In this document: positions 1 through 9,565 of the stretch, in pieces
Layout of the letters: each line of letters begins with the position of its first letter
Numbering within the stretch: position 1 is the stretch's first letter
Program-made: the position numbers and the translations under genes
NCBI RefSeq assembly: GCF_022430525.1
Contig: NZ_CP092519.1
Location: 1,552,454 to 1,616,453 of the forward strand
Reading direction: 5' to 3'
DNA length: 64,000 nt
Source: Cetobacterium somerae
GTDB taxonomy: Bacteria > Fusobacteriota > Fusobacteriia > Fusobacteriales > Fusobacteriaceae
The notes under the pieces: model-generated
What the model was told of the DNA's origin: nothing
The model's database searches: none
The model's input: only the letters and a program-made list of their open reading frames with translations

Positions 1-61
1 GAACTAATATTATTAAAGCTACAGCAAAAATAAATAAAAACAATGTTAAAAGTGTCTCCAT
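1..61 (-). CDS. SecG-like preprotein translocase subunit, N-terminal fragment (cut by left edge)
   Basis: An ATG at 59-61 on the minus strand follows a strong GGGAGGAG ribosome binding site and opens a frame that runs off the left edge. The 20 visible residues begin METLLTLFLF and form one hydrophobic helix. This is the look of the first membrane segment of SecG, the small accessory subunit of the SecYEG channel, which in many bacteria starts with a short Met-Glu-x-Leu-Leu run. Only the N-terminus is visible, so any other small membrane protein remains possible. It lies 77 bases downstream of phoH in the same direction. Confidence 0.45.
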   Translation of the reverse strand, partial: METLLTLFLFIFAVALIILV

Positions 62-138
62 AACTTTACTCCTCCCAAATTTCGTCTTTTATCTTATACA
101 TTATTATAATATATATATTGATAAAATAAAAGAAAAAA

Positions 139-1443
139 TTATAGAAGTTTTGCTGCTAACTCAGCTAATGCTGAACGTTCACCTTTTTTCAAAGTAACAT
201 GTCCTACTATACTTTCATTTTTTAATTTTTCTGATAAATATGTAAGCCCATTTGTATCTGAATCTAAATACGGGCTATCTATTTGATCTGGATCTCCTGT
301 TAATACTATCTTTGTATTTTCTCCTGCTCTTGTTATTATAGTTTTTACTTCGAGAGGAGTTAAGTTTTGTGCTTCGTCTATTATTATATACCCATTAGGA
401 ATACTTCTACCTCTTATATAGGTAAGAGCTTCTATTTTTAAAAGTCCCATAGTTTGAAGCCCTAAAATTACTTTCTCTCCAGTTTTTTCACCTTTTTCTC
501 CAGCTAAATAATCTATATTATCATATATAGGCTGCATCCAAGGTCTTAATTTTTCCTCTTCACTTCCTGGCAGATATCCTAAATCTTTTCCCATTGGAAT
601 TATTGGACGAGCTATAAGTAATCTTTTATATTTACCCCTTTCAACAACTTGTTCTAATCCTGCTGCTATAGCCAATAGAGTTTTTCCAGTTCCAGCTCTT
701 CCTACTAATGTTACAACTTTTATATTTTCATCCATTAAAAGTTCCATTGCGTATTCTTGCTCATCGTTTCTTGCTCTTGCACCCCAAGCCGATATTTGTC
801 CTTCTAAATTTCTTCTAATTTTCCCACCTATATATCTTCCAAAAGTTTTTTCTTCTCCACATTTAAATTTAATAAACATATTTTCTGTAAAATGATACTC
901 TTTTCCTAACTCCCAAACATTTATTTTTCCAGCTTTATCAAATTTGTTATAAATATCTCTTGAAACTTCAATCTCTTCATAACCATCATACAACGTCGTA
1001 TAATCCGTTCTATCTGTTTCATAATCTTGAACTTCTAATCCTAAAGAATCTGCCTTAATTCTCATATTTATATCTTTAGTTATTAAAATTACTTTCATAT
1101 CTGGATTTTTATTTTTAATTCCGAGAGTTGTTGCAATTATCATATTATCCATTGAGTCTTTTTTTAATACTGGTGGTAATAAATTTAAATCACTTTCTAT
1201 CTCTACTCTGAAAAAAATCTTTTTCTCTAGCTCTACACCTTTTGCAATACACCCTTTTTTTCTTATGGTATCAAGCTCTCTAGCTGCTAAACGAGCCTGT
1301 ATTGCTGTCGTACTATTTCTCTTTAAATTATCTATCTCCTCTATTACATATATAGGAACAACAACTTCATTATCTTCAAAACTATAAATACTACGATGGT
1401 CATGTATTAAAACATTAGTGTCTAGAACATAGATTTTTCTCAT
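139..1443 (-). CDS. PhoH family ATPase with N-terminal PIN domain
   Basis: This is a 434-residue two-domain protein. Residues 1-130 form a PIN nuclease fold (YVLDTNVLIHD at 5-15, with later acidic residues such as D96 and D99). Residues from about 215 form a PhoH P-loop ATPase, with Walker A GRAGTGKT at 248-255 and Walker B DEAQ at 356-359. The PIN-PhoH arrangement is that of the YlaK/PhoH2 group, for which RNA helicase plus ribonuclease activity has been reported. Cytoplasmic RNA unwinding and cleavage is therefore the likely role, but the substrate is unknown. It sits 4 bases after ruvA and probably shares its transcript. Confidence 0.88.
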   Translation of the reverse strand: MRKIYVLDTNVLIHDHRSIYSFEDNEVVVPIYVIEEIDNLKRNSTTAIQARLAARELDTIRKKGCIAKGVELEKKIFFRVEIESDLNLLPPVLKKDSMDNMIIATTLGIKNKNPDMKVILITKDINMRIKADSLGLEVQDYETDRTDYTTLYDGYEEIEVSRDIYNKFDKAGKINVWELGKEYHFTENMFIKFKCGEEKTFGRYIGGKIRRNLEGQISAWGARARNDEQEYAMELLMDENIKVVTLVGRAGTGKTLLAIAAGLEQVVERGKYKRLLIARPIIPMGKDLGYLPGSEEEKLRPWMQPIYDNIDYLAGEKGEKTGEKVILGLQTMGLLKIEALTYIRGRSIPNGYIIIDEAQNLTPLEVKTIITRAGENTKIVLTGDPDQIDSPYLDSDTNGLTYLSEKLKNESIVGHVTLKKGERSALAELAAKLL

Positions 1444-1447
1444 AAAA

Positions 1448-2047
1448 TCATCCCCTTAATTGAATTTTTTTTAAAACTCCCTTAATTGCCTCTTCTAAAG
1501 TAGAATAACTATTTAACTCATCTTTACTTATCATAGAATCTATTTCCTTTTTACTGTATCCTAAAGAATCTAATGCCATATATAGCTCTTCTTCAATCGC
1601 ATTATTTAACATATCTCCTGATGGATCTTCCATAGACATTAAATTTAATGTTTTAATCTTATTATTTAAATCTATAATTATTTGCTTTGATTTTTTTTCT
1701 CCTAATTTTGGAACTCTTTTTAACGTTTTAAAATCTTCTGTTAAAACAATCTCTCTAATATTGTCTATTGAAAATGTTGACATTATAGAAAGGGCTAATG
1801 ATAATCCTATCCCACTGATTCCTATTAACATCTCAAAAAGAACTCTTTCTCTCTCCTGTAAAAATCCTACTAGTTTAAATGCATCTTCTTTTATTACATT
1901 ATATATATATAGCTCTTTTTTCTCTCCCACCTGTACTTGATCATAAGTTTTTAAAGTTATGTAAACTCTATACCCTACCCCATTTACATCCACTGCTAAA
2001 TATTCTGGTTTTTTTATTTTTATTACTCCATTTAAATATTCAAACAT
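1448..2047 (-). CDS. ruvA: Holliday junction branch migration protein RuvA
   Basis: A 199-residue protein of normal RuvA length. It starts MFEYLNGVIKIKKPEYLAVDVNGVGYRV, the OB-fold domain I. Helix-hairpin-helix segments follow (around GISGIGLSLALSI and VPKLGEKKSKQII), then a flexible linker and the C-terminal domain III (EALDSLGYS-type ALDSLGYSKKE). RuvA binds four-way junctions as a tetramer and loads the RuvB motor; RuvC (also in this window, at about 38 kb) cuts the junction. No ruvB is adjacent. The gene lies 4 bases downstream of uvrA, so the two repair genes are likely co-transcribed. Confidence 0.95.
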   Translation of the reverse strand: MFEYLNGVIKIKKPEYLAVDVNGVGYRVYITLKTYDQVQVGEKKELYIYNVIKEDAFKLVGFLQERERVLFEMLIGISGIGLSLALSIMSTFSIDNIREIVLTEDFKTLKRVPKLGEKKSKQIIIDLNNKIKTLNLMSMEDPSGDMLNNAIEEELYMALDSLGYSKKEIDSMISKDELNSYSTLEEAIKGVLKKIQLRG

Positions 2048-2051
2048 TATT

Positions 2052-4892
2052 CTATCTCTCTCCTTTTAATGCTTTTTTTAAGTATTTACTTGTATAACCT
2101 TTTTTAGAAGAAGCTATTTTTTCTGGAGTTCCTGTTAAAATAACTTTTCCTCCACCATCTCCACCTTCAGGTCCTATATCGATTATGTAATCAGCATTTT
2201 TTATTACATCTAAATTATGCTCTATAATTATAACTGTATTTCCTTTTTCCACTAATCTATTAATTACTTCTAAAAGTTTTCTTATATCTTCAAAATGTAA
2301 TCCTGTTGTTGGCTCATCTAAAATATATACAGTTTTTCCTTTTGATACTTTAGATAATTCACTTGCTAATTTTATTCTTTGAGCTTCTCCTCCAGATAGT
2401 GTTGTAGCAGGTTGACCTAATTTTATATAATCTAACCCTACATCTACTAATACCTTTAGTTTTCTTTCTAATGTTGGTATTGTTTTGAAGAAATCATAAG
2501 CTTCTCCCACACTCATGTCCAATACATCTGAAATATTTTTTCCTTTGTAGTAAACTTCTAGTGTTTCCCTATTATATCTTTTTCCTCTACATACCTCACA
2601 TTCAACATAAACATCAGGTAAAAAATTCATTTCTATTTTGATTATTCCAGCACCCTGACATGCTTCACATCGTCCACCTTTTACATTAAAAGAAAAACGA
2701 CCTTTTGAGTACCCCTTAGCTTTTGCATCTTTTGTTTGAGAAAAAATATCTCTAATATCATCAAATACTTTTGTATATGTAGCTGGATTTGATCTTGGAG
2801 TTCTTCCAATAGGACTTTGATCTATATCTATAACCTTATCTAAACTTTCTAATCCTTCAATAGAAGAATATTCTAATGGATAAAGCTTACCTTTATTTAA
2901 TTTATTAAATAAAATTGGATAAAGAGTTTGATTTATTAATGTTGATTTTCCACTTCCACTTACTCCTGTTACAACAGTTAAAACACCTAAAGGTATATCT
3001 ACATCTACATTCTTTAAGTTATTCCCCTTTGCTCCTTTTAAAGTTATATACCCTTTGGACTCTCTTCTATCTTCTGGTACAGTTATACCTATTTCACCTT
3101 TTAAGTATCTCCCTGTCATTGAAGTCTCATTACCCATAACTTCTTGTGGTGTTCCTGCAGCTACAATTTCCCCACCAAATACTCCTGCTCCCGGTCCCAT
3201 ATCTAAAATATAATCAGCTTGATGCATTGTATCTTCATCGTGTTCAACAACAATAAGTGTGTTTCCTAACTCTTTCAATCTATTTAAAGTAGCTAAAAGT
3301 TTATCATTATCTCTTTGATGTAATCCAATACTTGGTTCATCTAAAACATACAATACACCTGTTAACCCTGATCCAATTTGAGTTGCCAATCTAATTCTTT
3401 GTGACTCTCCTCCAGATAATGTTTTTGTCTCTCTAGCTAAACTCAAATAATCTAATCCTACATTTATCATAAACGATATTCTTTCTTTTATCTCTTTTAA
3501 GATTTCTGCTGCTATTTGTTTCTCTTTTTCTGTTAACTCTATATTTTCAAAAAAATTTAAAGCATCTTTTATACTTAGTTCTGTTATCTCAATTATATTT
3601 TTATTATAAACAGTTACAGCTAAAACTTCCGGCTTTAATCTTTTTCCATGACACACCTTACATATTCTTTCTATCATAAATCTATTTTCTATCTCTTCTC
3701 TAGAGCTCTCTGAAAACGATTCATTATATCTTCTTTCTAAATTCTTTACAATTCCTTCAAAATCCTTTTCTCCATGAAAACTAAACTCTTTTGATGTATA
3801 GTCCACTCTAAATTTCTCTCCATCAGTTCCATAAAAAATTATATCCATCTCTTTTTTAGTTAAATCTTTTACTGGTTTATCTAAATCAATTTTATATTTT
3901 TTTGCCATAGATTCAAATATTGTCCATGTATAACCCTTTTTAGCTGATGCTGCTCCTGGAACATATAGTCCACCTTTTAATATTGATAAATTTTCATCCT
4001 CTATTAGTCTACTTTCATCAATTTCTAATTTTTTCCCTATTCCTTTGCATTCAGGACAAGCTCCAAAAGGAGCATTAAAAGAGAATAGTCTGGGATTTAA
4101 ATCTGGAATACTTACATTTTCATGATCTGGACATGAAAAATTTTCACTATATAGTTGTTCTCCATCTCCCCAGTTTATTATTATTTTTCCTTCTGATAGT
4201 TCTATCCCTTGCTCTATACTTTGAGTTAATCTTGATTTAAACTCCTCATCTTCCTTATCTACAACAATTCTATCTACAACAACTTCAATATTATGCTTTT
4301 TGTTTTTATCTAAGTTTATCTCCTCTTCAATATAAAGAATTTCACCATTAACTCTTGCTCTTACAAATCCCTTTTTTACAAGATTTAAAAATAGATTTTT
4401 GTGTGTTCCTTTTTTATCTTTAACAACAGGACTTAAAATCATTAGTCTGTCACCATTATTAAATTTTTCATATACATTTTCTACAATTTCATCAACACTT
4501 TGTCTCTCTACTAATTTTCCACATATTGGACAATGTGCCTTACCTATATGTGCAAATAATAATCTCATATAATCATATATCTCTGTTACTGTCCCTACTG
4601 TTGATCTTGGATTTTTATTTGTTGTTTTTTGCTCAATTGAAATAGCTGGTGCTAACCCTTCTATGCTATCTACCTCTGGCTTTTTCATTTGTCCAATGAA
4701 TTGTCTTGCATAAGCCGATAAACTTTCTACATATCTTCTTTGCCCTTCTGAATAAATAGTATCAAACGCTAAAGATGACTTTCCACTTCCACTTACTCCT
4801 GTTACAACAACAAATTTATACTTTGGAATTTCTATATCAAAATTTTTAAGATTATGTTCTCTAGCACCTTTTATAATTATTTTGTCTAACAT
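2052..4892 (-). CDS. uvrA: Excinuclease ABC subunit UvrA
   Basis: A full-length 946-residue UvrA, the DNA-damage sensor of nucleotide excision repair. Two ABC ATPase modules are seen: a Walker [10 protein letters not shown] near residue 33 and a second GVSGSGKST near 645, each followed by an LSGGE signature ([26 protein letters not shown]). Zinc-binding cysteines occur as CPICGK in module I, CKVCHGKR mid-protein, and CEACQGAG with CEVCRGKRY in module II. The start ATG follows TAAGGAGG. A hairpin with a short T tract separates it from radC upstream, so uvrA may be only partly coupled to the cob-radC transcript. Confidence 0.98.
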   Translation of the reverse strand: MLDKIIIKGAREHNLKNFDIEIPKYKFVVVTGVSGSGKSSLAFDTIYSEGQRRYVESLSAYARQFIGQMKKPEVDSIEGLAPAISIEQKTTNKNPRSTVGTVTEIYDYMRLLFAHIGKAHCPICGKLVERQSVDEIVENVYEKFNNGDRLMILSPVVKDKKGTHKNLFLNLVKKGFVRARVNGEILYIEEEINLDKNKKHNIEVVVDRIVVDKEDEEFKSRLTQSIEQGIELSEGKIIINWGDGEQLYSENFSCPDHENVSIPDLNPRLFSFNAPFGACPECKGIGKKLEIDESRLIEDENLSILKGGLYVPGAASAKKGYTWTIFESMAKKYKIDLDKPVKDLTKKEMDIIFYGTDGEKFRVDYTSKEFSFHGEKDFEGIVKNLERRYNESFSESSREEIENRFMIERICKVCHGKRLKPEVLAVTVYNKNIIEITELSIKDALNFFENIELTEKEKQIAAEILKEIKERISFMINVGLDYLSLARETKTLSGGESQRIRLATQIGSGLTGVLYVLDEPSIGLHQRDNDKLLATLNRLKELGNTLIVVEHDEDTMHQADYILDMGPGAGVFGGEIVAAGTPQEVMGNETSMTGRYLKGEIGITVPEDRRESKGYITLKGAKGNNLKNVDVDIPLGVLTVVTGVSGSGKSTLINQTLYPILFNKLNKGKLYPLEYSSIEGLESLDKVIDIDQSPIGRTPRSNPATYTKVFDDIRDIFSQTKDAKAKGYSKGRFSFNVKGGRCEACQGAGIIKIEMNFLPDVYVECEVCRGKRYNRETLEVYYKGKNISDVLDMSVGEAYDFFKTIPTLERKLKVLVDVGLDYIKLGQPATTLSGGEAQRIKLASELSKVSKGKTVYILDEPTTGLHFEDIRKLLEVINRLVEKGNTVIIIEHNLDVIKNADYIIDIGPEGGDGGGKVILTGTPEKIASSKKGYTSKYLKKALKGER

Positions 4893-4945
4893 TTTTTCCT
4901 CCTTACTAAAAGACCCTCTTAATCAATATAAGAGGGCTAAACTTT

Positions 4946-5638
4946 TTAATAATATTCAATTAGTCCATTTTCATAAAAACTAAAATAAGATTCATCACTA
5001 ACAATAATATGATCTAATAACTTTATATCTACCTTTTCTAGTAACTCTTGCATTTCTAATGTTAATTCAATATCTTTCTTCGAGGGTGTTAAATTTCCAC
5101 TTGGATGATTGTGAGCAAATATTATTCCTTTAGCTCTATTATCAATTGCTCTCTCCATTATTTTTCTAGGATAAACTACACTTCTATCAATTGTTCCCTT
5201 AAACAAAATCTCATCACAAACAATTTTATTATCACTACTTAGGTAAATTACTTTAAATTCTTCACTTTTCAAAGTACCAACATCATCTTTCAAATAATTT
5301 ACTAAATCATTTTTCCCCTTTAAAGTTGTTAAATCTGCATTTTTTACATTCTTAAAATAATGATTAGACATAGTTTCACCAATTACTTTTAAATATAAAG
5401 CCGTTTCTAAACCAATACCTTCGACTTCCTTCAAATCATTTAACTCAGCATTTATTACTTTATCTATGCTTTTAAACTTTGACAATAAATTCTTTGCAAT
5501 ACCTTTACAATCTTTTAATTTTATTGAATAAGTTAACAGTAGCTCTAAAATTTCATAATCCTCTAAACCCTTATATCCAACTTTTAAATACTTCTCTCGT
5601 AATCTCTTTCGGTGTCCTTGCATTTGGTTTTTTTCCAA
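4946..5638 (-). CDS. radC: RadC/JAB-domain protein
   Basis: About 230 residues. The N-terminal half carries helix-hairpin-helix-like segments ([15 protein letters not shown]). The C-terminal half is the JAB/MPN+ metalloprotein domain with its H-x-H...D signature ([15 protein letters not shown]). The domain looks catalytically intact, but the cellular function of RadC is unsettled and a DNA-repair role is no longer well supported. I place the start at the TTG at 5638, five bases after GGGGTGAT; an in-frame GTG at 5647 lies inside that ribosome binding site and an ATG occurs at 5623. It follows cobT by about 20 bases. Confidence 0.92.
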   Translation of the reverse strand: MEKNQMQGHRKRLREKYLKVGYKGLEDYEILELLLTYSIKLKDCKGIAKNLLSKFKSIDKVINAELNDLKEVEGIGLETALYLKVIGETMSNHYFKNVKNADLTTLKGKNDLVNYLKDDVGTLKSEEFKVIYLSSDNKIVCDEILFKGTIDRSVVYPRKIMERAIDNRAKGIIFAHNHPSGNLTPSKKDIELTLEMQELLEKVDIKLLDHIIVSDESYFSFYENGLIEYY

Positions 5639-5658
5639 AATAATCACCCCTTATTACT

Positions 5659-6708
5659 TTATTGAAATATTTCATAAACCTCATCTTTTGTTTTCATTAT
5701 TTTAGGAATTTCTACTGCTGCTTTCAAAATAGGATACGCCAAAACTGCTCCAGTTCCTTCTCCTAAACGCATCTCCATATGTAAAAATGTTTTTAAATCT
5801 AGTGCTGTCATAACGACTTTCATTCCTGGTTCTTCACTCATATGAGTTCCTATTAGGTAATCTTTTACCTTCGGTTCTATTCTAGTTGCAACTAATGCTG
5901 CTACTGCTGATATAAAACCATCTATTAGCATAGGCTTTCTCTCTAATGCTGCACCTAAGTAAAGTCCAACCATACATGCTATATCAAGTCCACCAACGCA
6001 TCTTAAAACTTCTATCGGCTCCTTATTAAATAAATCATATTTCACACAGGCATCTTTTATCACATCTTTTTTTCGTCTTAATCCCTCATCTGAAAGTCCT
6101 GCACCACAACCTACAACTTTTTCTATATCCTCTTTTGTTAAAGCGTATAATATCGCTGAACTTGTTGTTGTATTAGCTATTCCCATCTCTCCATTAGAGA
6201 AAAAATCATACTCTTTTTTTTCTTTTATTATTTCTACTCCAACTAAGATTGCTTTTATTACCTCATCTAAACTCATAGCAGGTTCTTTACTAAAATTTTT
6301 AGTTCCATAAGCTATTTTTTTTACGTATAAGTTTTCATAGTTTCTTGGAATATCTCCTTTTATTCCAATATCTATCAAATTTAGAGGTATTCCTAAACTT
6401 TTACATAAAATTCCAATAGCTGCAAAAGAGCTTAGCATTGCTTCTGAAACTATTCTTGTATATTCTATTGGACAAGATGATACTCCTTCTTCTATAACTC
6501 CATTATCAGACGATGCTATAAAATGGCATCCAGCTTTTAGTTCATTTAAGGGTTGGCCTGTTATTCCCGCTACTTTCATTGCTAAATCTTCTAAAACACC
6601 TAAACTTTTCTCAGGTTTCATTTTAGAATCTAATATTTTTTTACACTCTTTTATAGCTTCTGTATTAATACCAATTATATCATTTTGAATCTTTTTTATT
6701 CTGTCCAA
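5659..6708 (-). CDS. cobT: Nicotinate-nucleotide-dimethylbenzimidazole phosphoribosyltransferase CobT
   Basis: A 349-residue enzyme that transfers phosphoribose from nicotinate mononucleotide to a lower-ligand base such as 5,6-dimethylbenzimidazole, giving the alpha-ribazole phosphate of cobalamin. Family motifs are clear: GEMGIANTTTSSAI, GAGLSDEGLRRK and GEGTGAV. The catalytic glutamate falls at residue 317, as in the Salmonella enzyme. It is the last of four adjacent cob genes on the minus strand (cobU, cobS, cobC, cobT), with 2 bases between cobC and cobT, so it is almost certainly in one operon with them. Confidence 0.97.
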   Translation of the reverse strand: MDRIKKIQNDIIGINTEAIKECKKILDSKMKPEKSLGVLEDLAMKVAGITGQPLNELKAGCHFIASSDNGVIEEGVSSCPIEYTRIVSEAMLSSFAAIGILCKSLGIPLNLIDIGIKGDIPRNYENLYVKKIAYGTKNFSKEPAMSLDEVIKAILVGVEIIKEKKEYDFFSNGEMGIANTTTSSAILYALTKEDIEKVVGCGAGLSDEGLRRKKDVIKDACVKYDLFNKEPIEVLRCVGGLDIACMVGLYLGAALERKPMLIDGFISAVAALVATRIEPKVKDYLIGTHMSEEPGMKVVMTALDLKTFLHMEMRLGEGTGAVLAYPILKAAVEIPKIMKTKDEVYEIFQ

Positions 6709-6710
6709 TT

Positions 6711-7298
6711 TTAGCCCCCTATATTTAATCCCTTTAATATGGGATATCCTTCAGAAAATTCAATTATAACTATACCACCATTTTCTACACTAAACTTCCA
6801 ATAAGATTCTAATCCATTAGAAAAGTAATGACTTAAAATAGTATTAATTACTCCCCAGTGAGTAACTAATACTGTTGTTCCATCTAAATCAACTTTCTTT
6901 TCTATAAAATTAATAGCTCTTTTTTGAAGCTCTAAAACACTTTCACCAGTTATATAATTATAATTTTCCCAATTACTTTGACTCTTTTTTAACTCCTCTG
7001 GATATTTGTCCAAAAGTTCTTTATAAGTATGTCCTTCAAATATTCCAAAATTTAGTTCACGTAATTCTTGATCAATTAAGATTTCTAATTTTTTATAATT
7101 TACAATTTGCGCTGTGTCTATTGCTCTTCTTAAATCGCTTGCATATATCTTTTCATAATTTATATTTTTTAAAATTTCCCTAGTTTTTTCTGCCTGCTCT
7201 TTTCCTTTTTCTGTTAATTCTGGATCTAAAATTCCATAGTAAACCCCTTCAATATTTAATTTTGATTCACCATGCCTAACTAAAACAATTTTCCCCAT
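6711..7298 (-). CDS. cobC: Histidine phosphatase, probable alpha-ribazole phosphatase CobC
   Basis: About 196 residues with the phosphoglycerate-mutase/histidine phosphatase signature VRHGES near the N-terminus, a second ELNFGIFEG segment, and the C-terminal THWGV histidine motif. Histidine phosphatases are broad, but the position between cobS and cobT argues for alpha-ribazole 5'-phosphate phosphatase, which removes the last phosphate in nucleotide-loop assembly. I place the start at the ATG at 7298, behind AGGTGAG; an upstream in-frame GTG at 7307 overlaps that ribosome binding site. Confidence 0.85.
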   Translation of the reverse strand: MGKIVLVRHGESKLNIEGVYYGILDPELTEKGKEQAEKTREILKNINYEKIYASDLRRAIDTAQIVNYKKLEILIDQELRELNFGIFEGHTYKELLDKYPEELKKSQSNWENYNYITGESVLELQKRAINFIEKKVDLDGTTVLVTHWGVINTILSHYFSNGLESYWKFSVENGGIVIIEFSEGYPILKGLNIGG

Positions 7299-7307
7299 CA
7301 ATCTCAC

Positions 7308-8072
7308 CTATAAAGTTACATACATTAAAACTAATGAAAGTACTGAAGATAACTCTAACAATGCTCCTAAAGTATCTCCAGTTATACCACCTATTTTTTT
7401 TGTCATTAACTTCCCAAATAAAAACCCACAAACAATTAGTATATTTAAAACAATAAATAAACTTATAAAAGGTAACATAAAATACTGAGCTATTCCATAT
7501 AATATAGCTGTAACAGTGACATAAGATATTAATAATCCCATCTTATCAGTGTTATCAACAAAAGTTTTACCCATTCCAGTGGCTCTTGCATAAGGCTCAA
7601 AAGCACAGTTAACTACACTATTTATTCTAGCTAATATAGGTACAATAAGCATTATTACACCTTGATTTATTCCAAACAATTCCGATGTTTCTACTAAGAA
7701 AGCAACTTTAAATATAAAATAAAGTATTAAAACTAAAACACCATTTGTTCCAACTCTAGAGTCTTTCATAATCTCTAACATTTTTTGTTTACTTCTATAG
7801 CTAAATATTCCATCAAAAGTATCCGCTAGACCATCTAAATGCAATCCACCAGTTACTATAACATCAAGGGTAACTAAGATTATTGCCATTAAAATAGGCG
7901 ATGGAATAAATGTTTCTAAAACCATTGCCACAGCTAAGTTTATAATACCTATCACTAATCCTACTATTGGAAACCATTTCATTCCTTTTCCTAAAGCTTT
8001 CGAATCAAAAGTTTTTCCTCCTGGAAATGGTAATCTTGTCATAAATTTAAAAAGTAAAGCTAAACCTTTCAT
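7308..8072 (-). CDS. cobS: Adenosylcobinamide-GDP ribazoletransferase (cobalamin synthase) CobS
   Basis: An integral membrane protein of about 254 residues that joins adenosylcobinamide-GDP to alpha-ribazole (or its phosphate), the last assembly step of cobalamin. The hallmark segments FMTRLPFPGG near the N-terminus and GGLHLDGLADTFDGIF near residue 85 are present, with the acidic DGLAD/D residues typical of the family. Several hydrophobic helices follow. The ATG at 8072 lies behind TTTGGAGGAGAAA and is preferred to an in-frame upstream TTG. It ends 9 bases before cobC starts. Confidence 0.96.
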   Translation of the reverse strand: MKGLALLFKFMTRLPFPGGKTFDSKALGKGMKWFPIVGLVIGIINLAVAMVLETFIPSPILMAIILVTLDVIVTGGLHLDGLADTFDGIFSYRSKQKMLEIMKDSRVGTNGVLVLILYFIFKVAFLVETSELFGINQGVIMLIVPILARINSVVNCAFEPYARATGMGKTFVDNTDKMGLLISYVTVTAILYGIAQYFMLPFISLFIVLNILIVCGFLFGKLMTKKIGGITGDTLGALLELSSVLSLVLMYVTL

Positions 8073-8087
8073 TTTCTCCTCCAAACT

Positions 8088-8648
8088 CTATTTTAATTTT
8101 AACTCTAATCCAGAAACTATTAAATACGCTTCATGGCATTCTTTTGCAACCAATTGATTTATTCTACCGCCTATATCTCTAAAATATCTTCCTAAAGCAT
8201 ACGGAGGAACTAATCCCATTCCAACTTCATTAGAAACTACAACCATATCTAATGAACTATTTTTTATAAAATCTATTAATTTTTGAACTTCATTTTCAAT
8301 CTCTTCTTCAATCTCTTTAACAATATCTTGAGTTATTTTATCCCAGTTAATATCTCTATCCATAATCATAATATTTGTGACTAAATTTGTTAAACAATCT
8401 AGTAATACAACTCCATTTAACTCTTTATATTCTTCTAAAATTTTATAAAGATTTTTATATGCCTCTATTGTTATCCAATTTTCTCCTCTTTGAATTTTGT
8501 GTAGTCTTACTCTTTCCTTCATCTCTTCATCAAAGGATATCGCTGTAGCCACATAAATCTTCTCCTTATTCAATTGAAAAACTTTTTTTTCAGCAAATGA
8601 ACTTTTCCCACTTCTTGCTCCACCAGTTACATAAATTATTTTCCCCAA
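8088..8648 (-). CDS. cobU: Adenosylcobinamide kinase / adenosylcobinamide-phosphate guanylyltransferase CobU
   Basis: A bifunctional enzyme of about 186 residues that phosphorylates adenosylcobinamide and then attaches GMP. The P-loop GGARSGKSSFAE is at the N-terminus. RVRLHKIQRGENW contains the histidine that is guanylylated in the family, and LLDCLTN and VVVSNEVGMGLVP are CobU signatures. No ATG fits: the likely start is the TTG at 8648 (four bases after AGGTGAG), parallel to cobC; a GTG at 8657 is inside that site. It is the first gene of the cob operon, with a promoter directly upstream. Confidence 0.95.
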   Translation of the reverse strand: MGKIIYVTGGARSGKSSFAEKKVFQLNKEKIYVATAISFDEEMKERVRLHKIQRGENWITIEAYKNLYKILEEYKELNGVVLLDCLTNLVTNIMIMDRDINWDKITQDIVKEIEEEIENEVQKLIDFIKNSSLDMVVVSNEVGMGLVPPYALGRYFRDIGGRINQLVAKECHEAYLIVSGLELKLK

Positions 8649-8681
8649 GCATCTCACCTTTTATCCTTTTATAATACTTTA

Positions 8682-8710
8682 ATAGTATCACAATCTAATC
8701 AAAACTTCAA
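8682..8710 (-). promoter_or_regulatory. Promoter of the cobUSCT operon
   Basis: On the minus strand the -35 box TTGAAG (8705-8710) and the -10 box TACTAT (8682-8687) are 17 bases apart. Transcription would begin about 30 bases before the cobU start, which leaves no room for a cobalamin riboswitch. Confidence 0.6.
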
Positions 8711-8716
8711 CATAAC

Positions 8717-8749
8717 GAAAAAGAGTGCTTAAATATATTAAGCACTCTA
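8717..8749 (-). terminator. Rho-independent terminator after the rubrerythrin gene
   Basis: On the minus strand AGAGTGCTTA and TAAGCACTCT form a near-perfect stem followed by TTTTT. It lies 12 bases after the rubrerythrin stop codon and separates that gene from the cob operon. Confidence 0.85.
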
Positions 8750-8760
8750 ACTTTTTACTA

Positions 8761-9309
8761 TTATTTTTGGAAATGTCTCTCTAATAATCCTAAGAAAGCT
8801 CTTCCATGTCTAGCTTCATCTTTAGCCATTTCATGAACTGTATCATGAATTGCATCGAATCCTAATTGTTTAGCTCTCTTAGCAATATCGAATTTTCCTG
8901 AAGTTGCTCCGTACTCAGCTTCTACTCTTCTCTTTAAGTTCTCTTCTGTAGAATCAGTTACAACTTCTCCTAATAACTCTGCAAATCTTGCAGCGTGACC
9001 AGCTTCTTCAAAAGCTATTCTTGTATAAGCTTCTGCTACTTCTGGATATCCTTCTCTATCTGCTACTCTAGCCATTGCTAAGTACATTCCAACTTCCATA
9101 CACTCTCCGTTGAAGTTTGCTCTTAATCCTTCGATGATCTCTTCATCTCCGCAAGCTAATCCTTCTCCTACTTTGTGCTCAGTTGCCCAAACTCTTCCTG
9201 CAGTTTCATCATAAGCAACACATTTATCTAATCCTACCTTACATAAAGGGCAAGCTCCTAAAGCCTCTTCAAATACTTCTCCACATACTGTACATTTTAC
9301 TTTTGCCAT
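8761..9309 (-). CDS. Reverse rubrerythrin (NADH-dependent peroxide/oxygen scavenger)
   Basis: A 182-residue protein with the rubredoxin-like iron centre first (CTVC at 6-9, CPLC at 20-23) and the diiron four-helix domain after it. The E...ExxH ligand patterns are visible around [23 protein letters not shown] and [10 protein letters not shown]. This domain order is that of clostridial reverse rubrerythrins, which reduce H2O2 and O2 in the cytoplasm of anaerobes with electrons from NADH:rubredoxin oxidoreductase. Codon use is richer in C/G-ending preferred codons than in the neighbours, as expected for strong expression. The gene stands alone with a consensus promoter, PerR-like boxes and a terminator. 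Confidence 0.93.
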   Translation of the reverse strand: MAKVKCTVCGEVFEEALGACPLCKVGLDKCVAYDETAGRVWATEHKVGEGLACGDEEIIEGLRANFNGECMEVGMYLAMARVADREGYPEVAEAYTRIAFEEAGHAARFAELLGEVVTDSTEENLKRRVEAEYGATSGKFDIAKRAKQLGFDAIHDTVHEMAKDEARHGRAFLGLLERHFQK

Positions 9310-9368
9310 TTTAAATCCTCCTCGATTATTTTCTGTCTATATTTTATTTTTTTTTATATTTTTTAAAA

Positions 9369-9383
9369 TTATAATAATTACTT
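9369..9383. promoter_or_regulatory. Second, imperfect PerR-like box
   Basis: TTATAATAATTACTT matches the PerR 7-1-7 pattern (TTATAAT, one base, ATTATAA) with two mismatches in the right half. It lies just downstream of a better box and, with it, makes an inverted repeat in the rubrerythrin leader. Confidence 0.4.
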
Positions 9384-9385
9384 TT

Positions 9386-9400
9386 TTGTAATTATTACAA
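9386..9400. promoter_or_regulatory. PerR-type operator box in the rubrerythrin leader
   Basis: TTGTAATAATTACAA is a perfect 7-1-7 palindrome, differing from the PerR consensus at only one position per arm. It lies about 10 bases downstream of the predicted start of transcription, where a bound repressor would block elongation. Clostridial reverse rubrerythrins are known PerR targets, which supports the call. Confidence 0.6.
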
Positions 9401-9416
9401 TTCTGTTCACAAGAAT

Positions 9417-9445
9417 AATATACACCTTTTTTGTGGATATGTCAA
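9417..9445 (-). promoter_or_regulatory. Strong promoter of the reverse rubrerythrin gene
   Basis: On the minus strand TTGACA (9440-9445) and TATATT (9417-9422) are separated by exactly 17 bases. This is one of the best matches to the housekeeping consensus in the window. Transcription should begin near 9410, leaving a leader of about 100 bases. Confidence 0.85.
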
Positions 9446-9565
9446 ACTTTTTTTATTTATTTTAAAAAAAAAAGAAAATTATAAAATATCAGTAGTCATA
9501 TAAAATACTCACTCTAATATTTATCAAAATTTAATTTATTTTAATCTATAAATAAGGAGGTTTTT

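Noticed and set aside
1879..3139. Leu/His/Tyr-rich plus-strand frames in ruvA and uvrA
   Set aside because: Typical antisense readings of AT-rich minus-strand genes; no ribosome binding sites.
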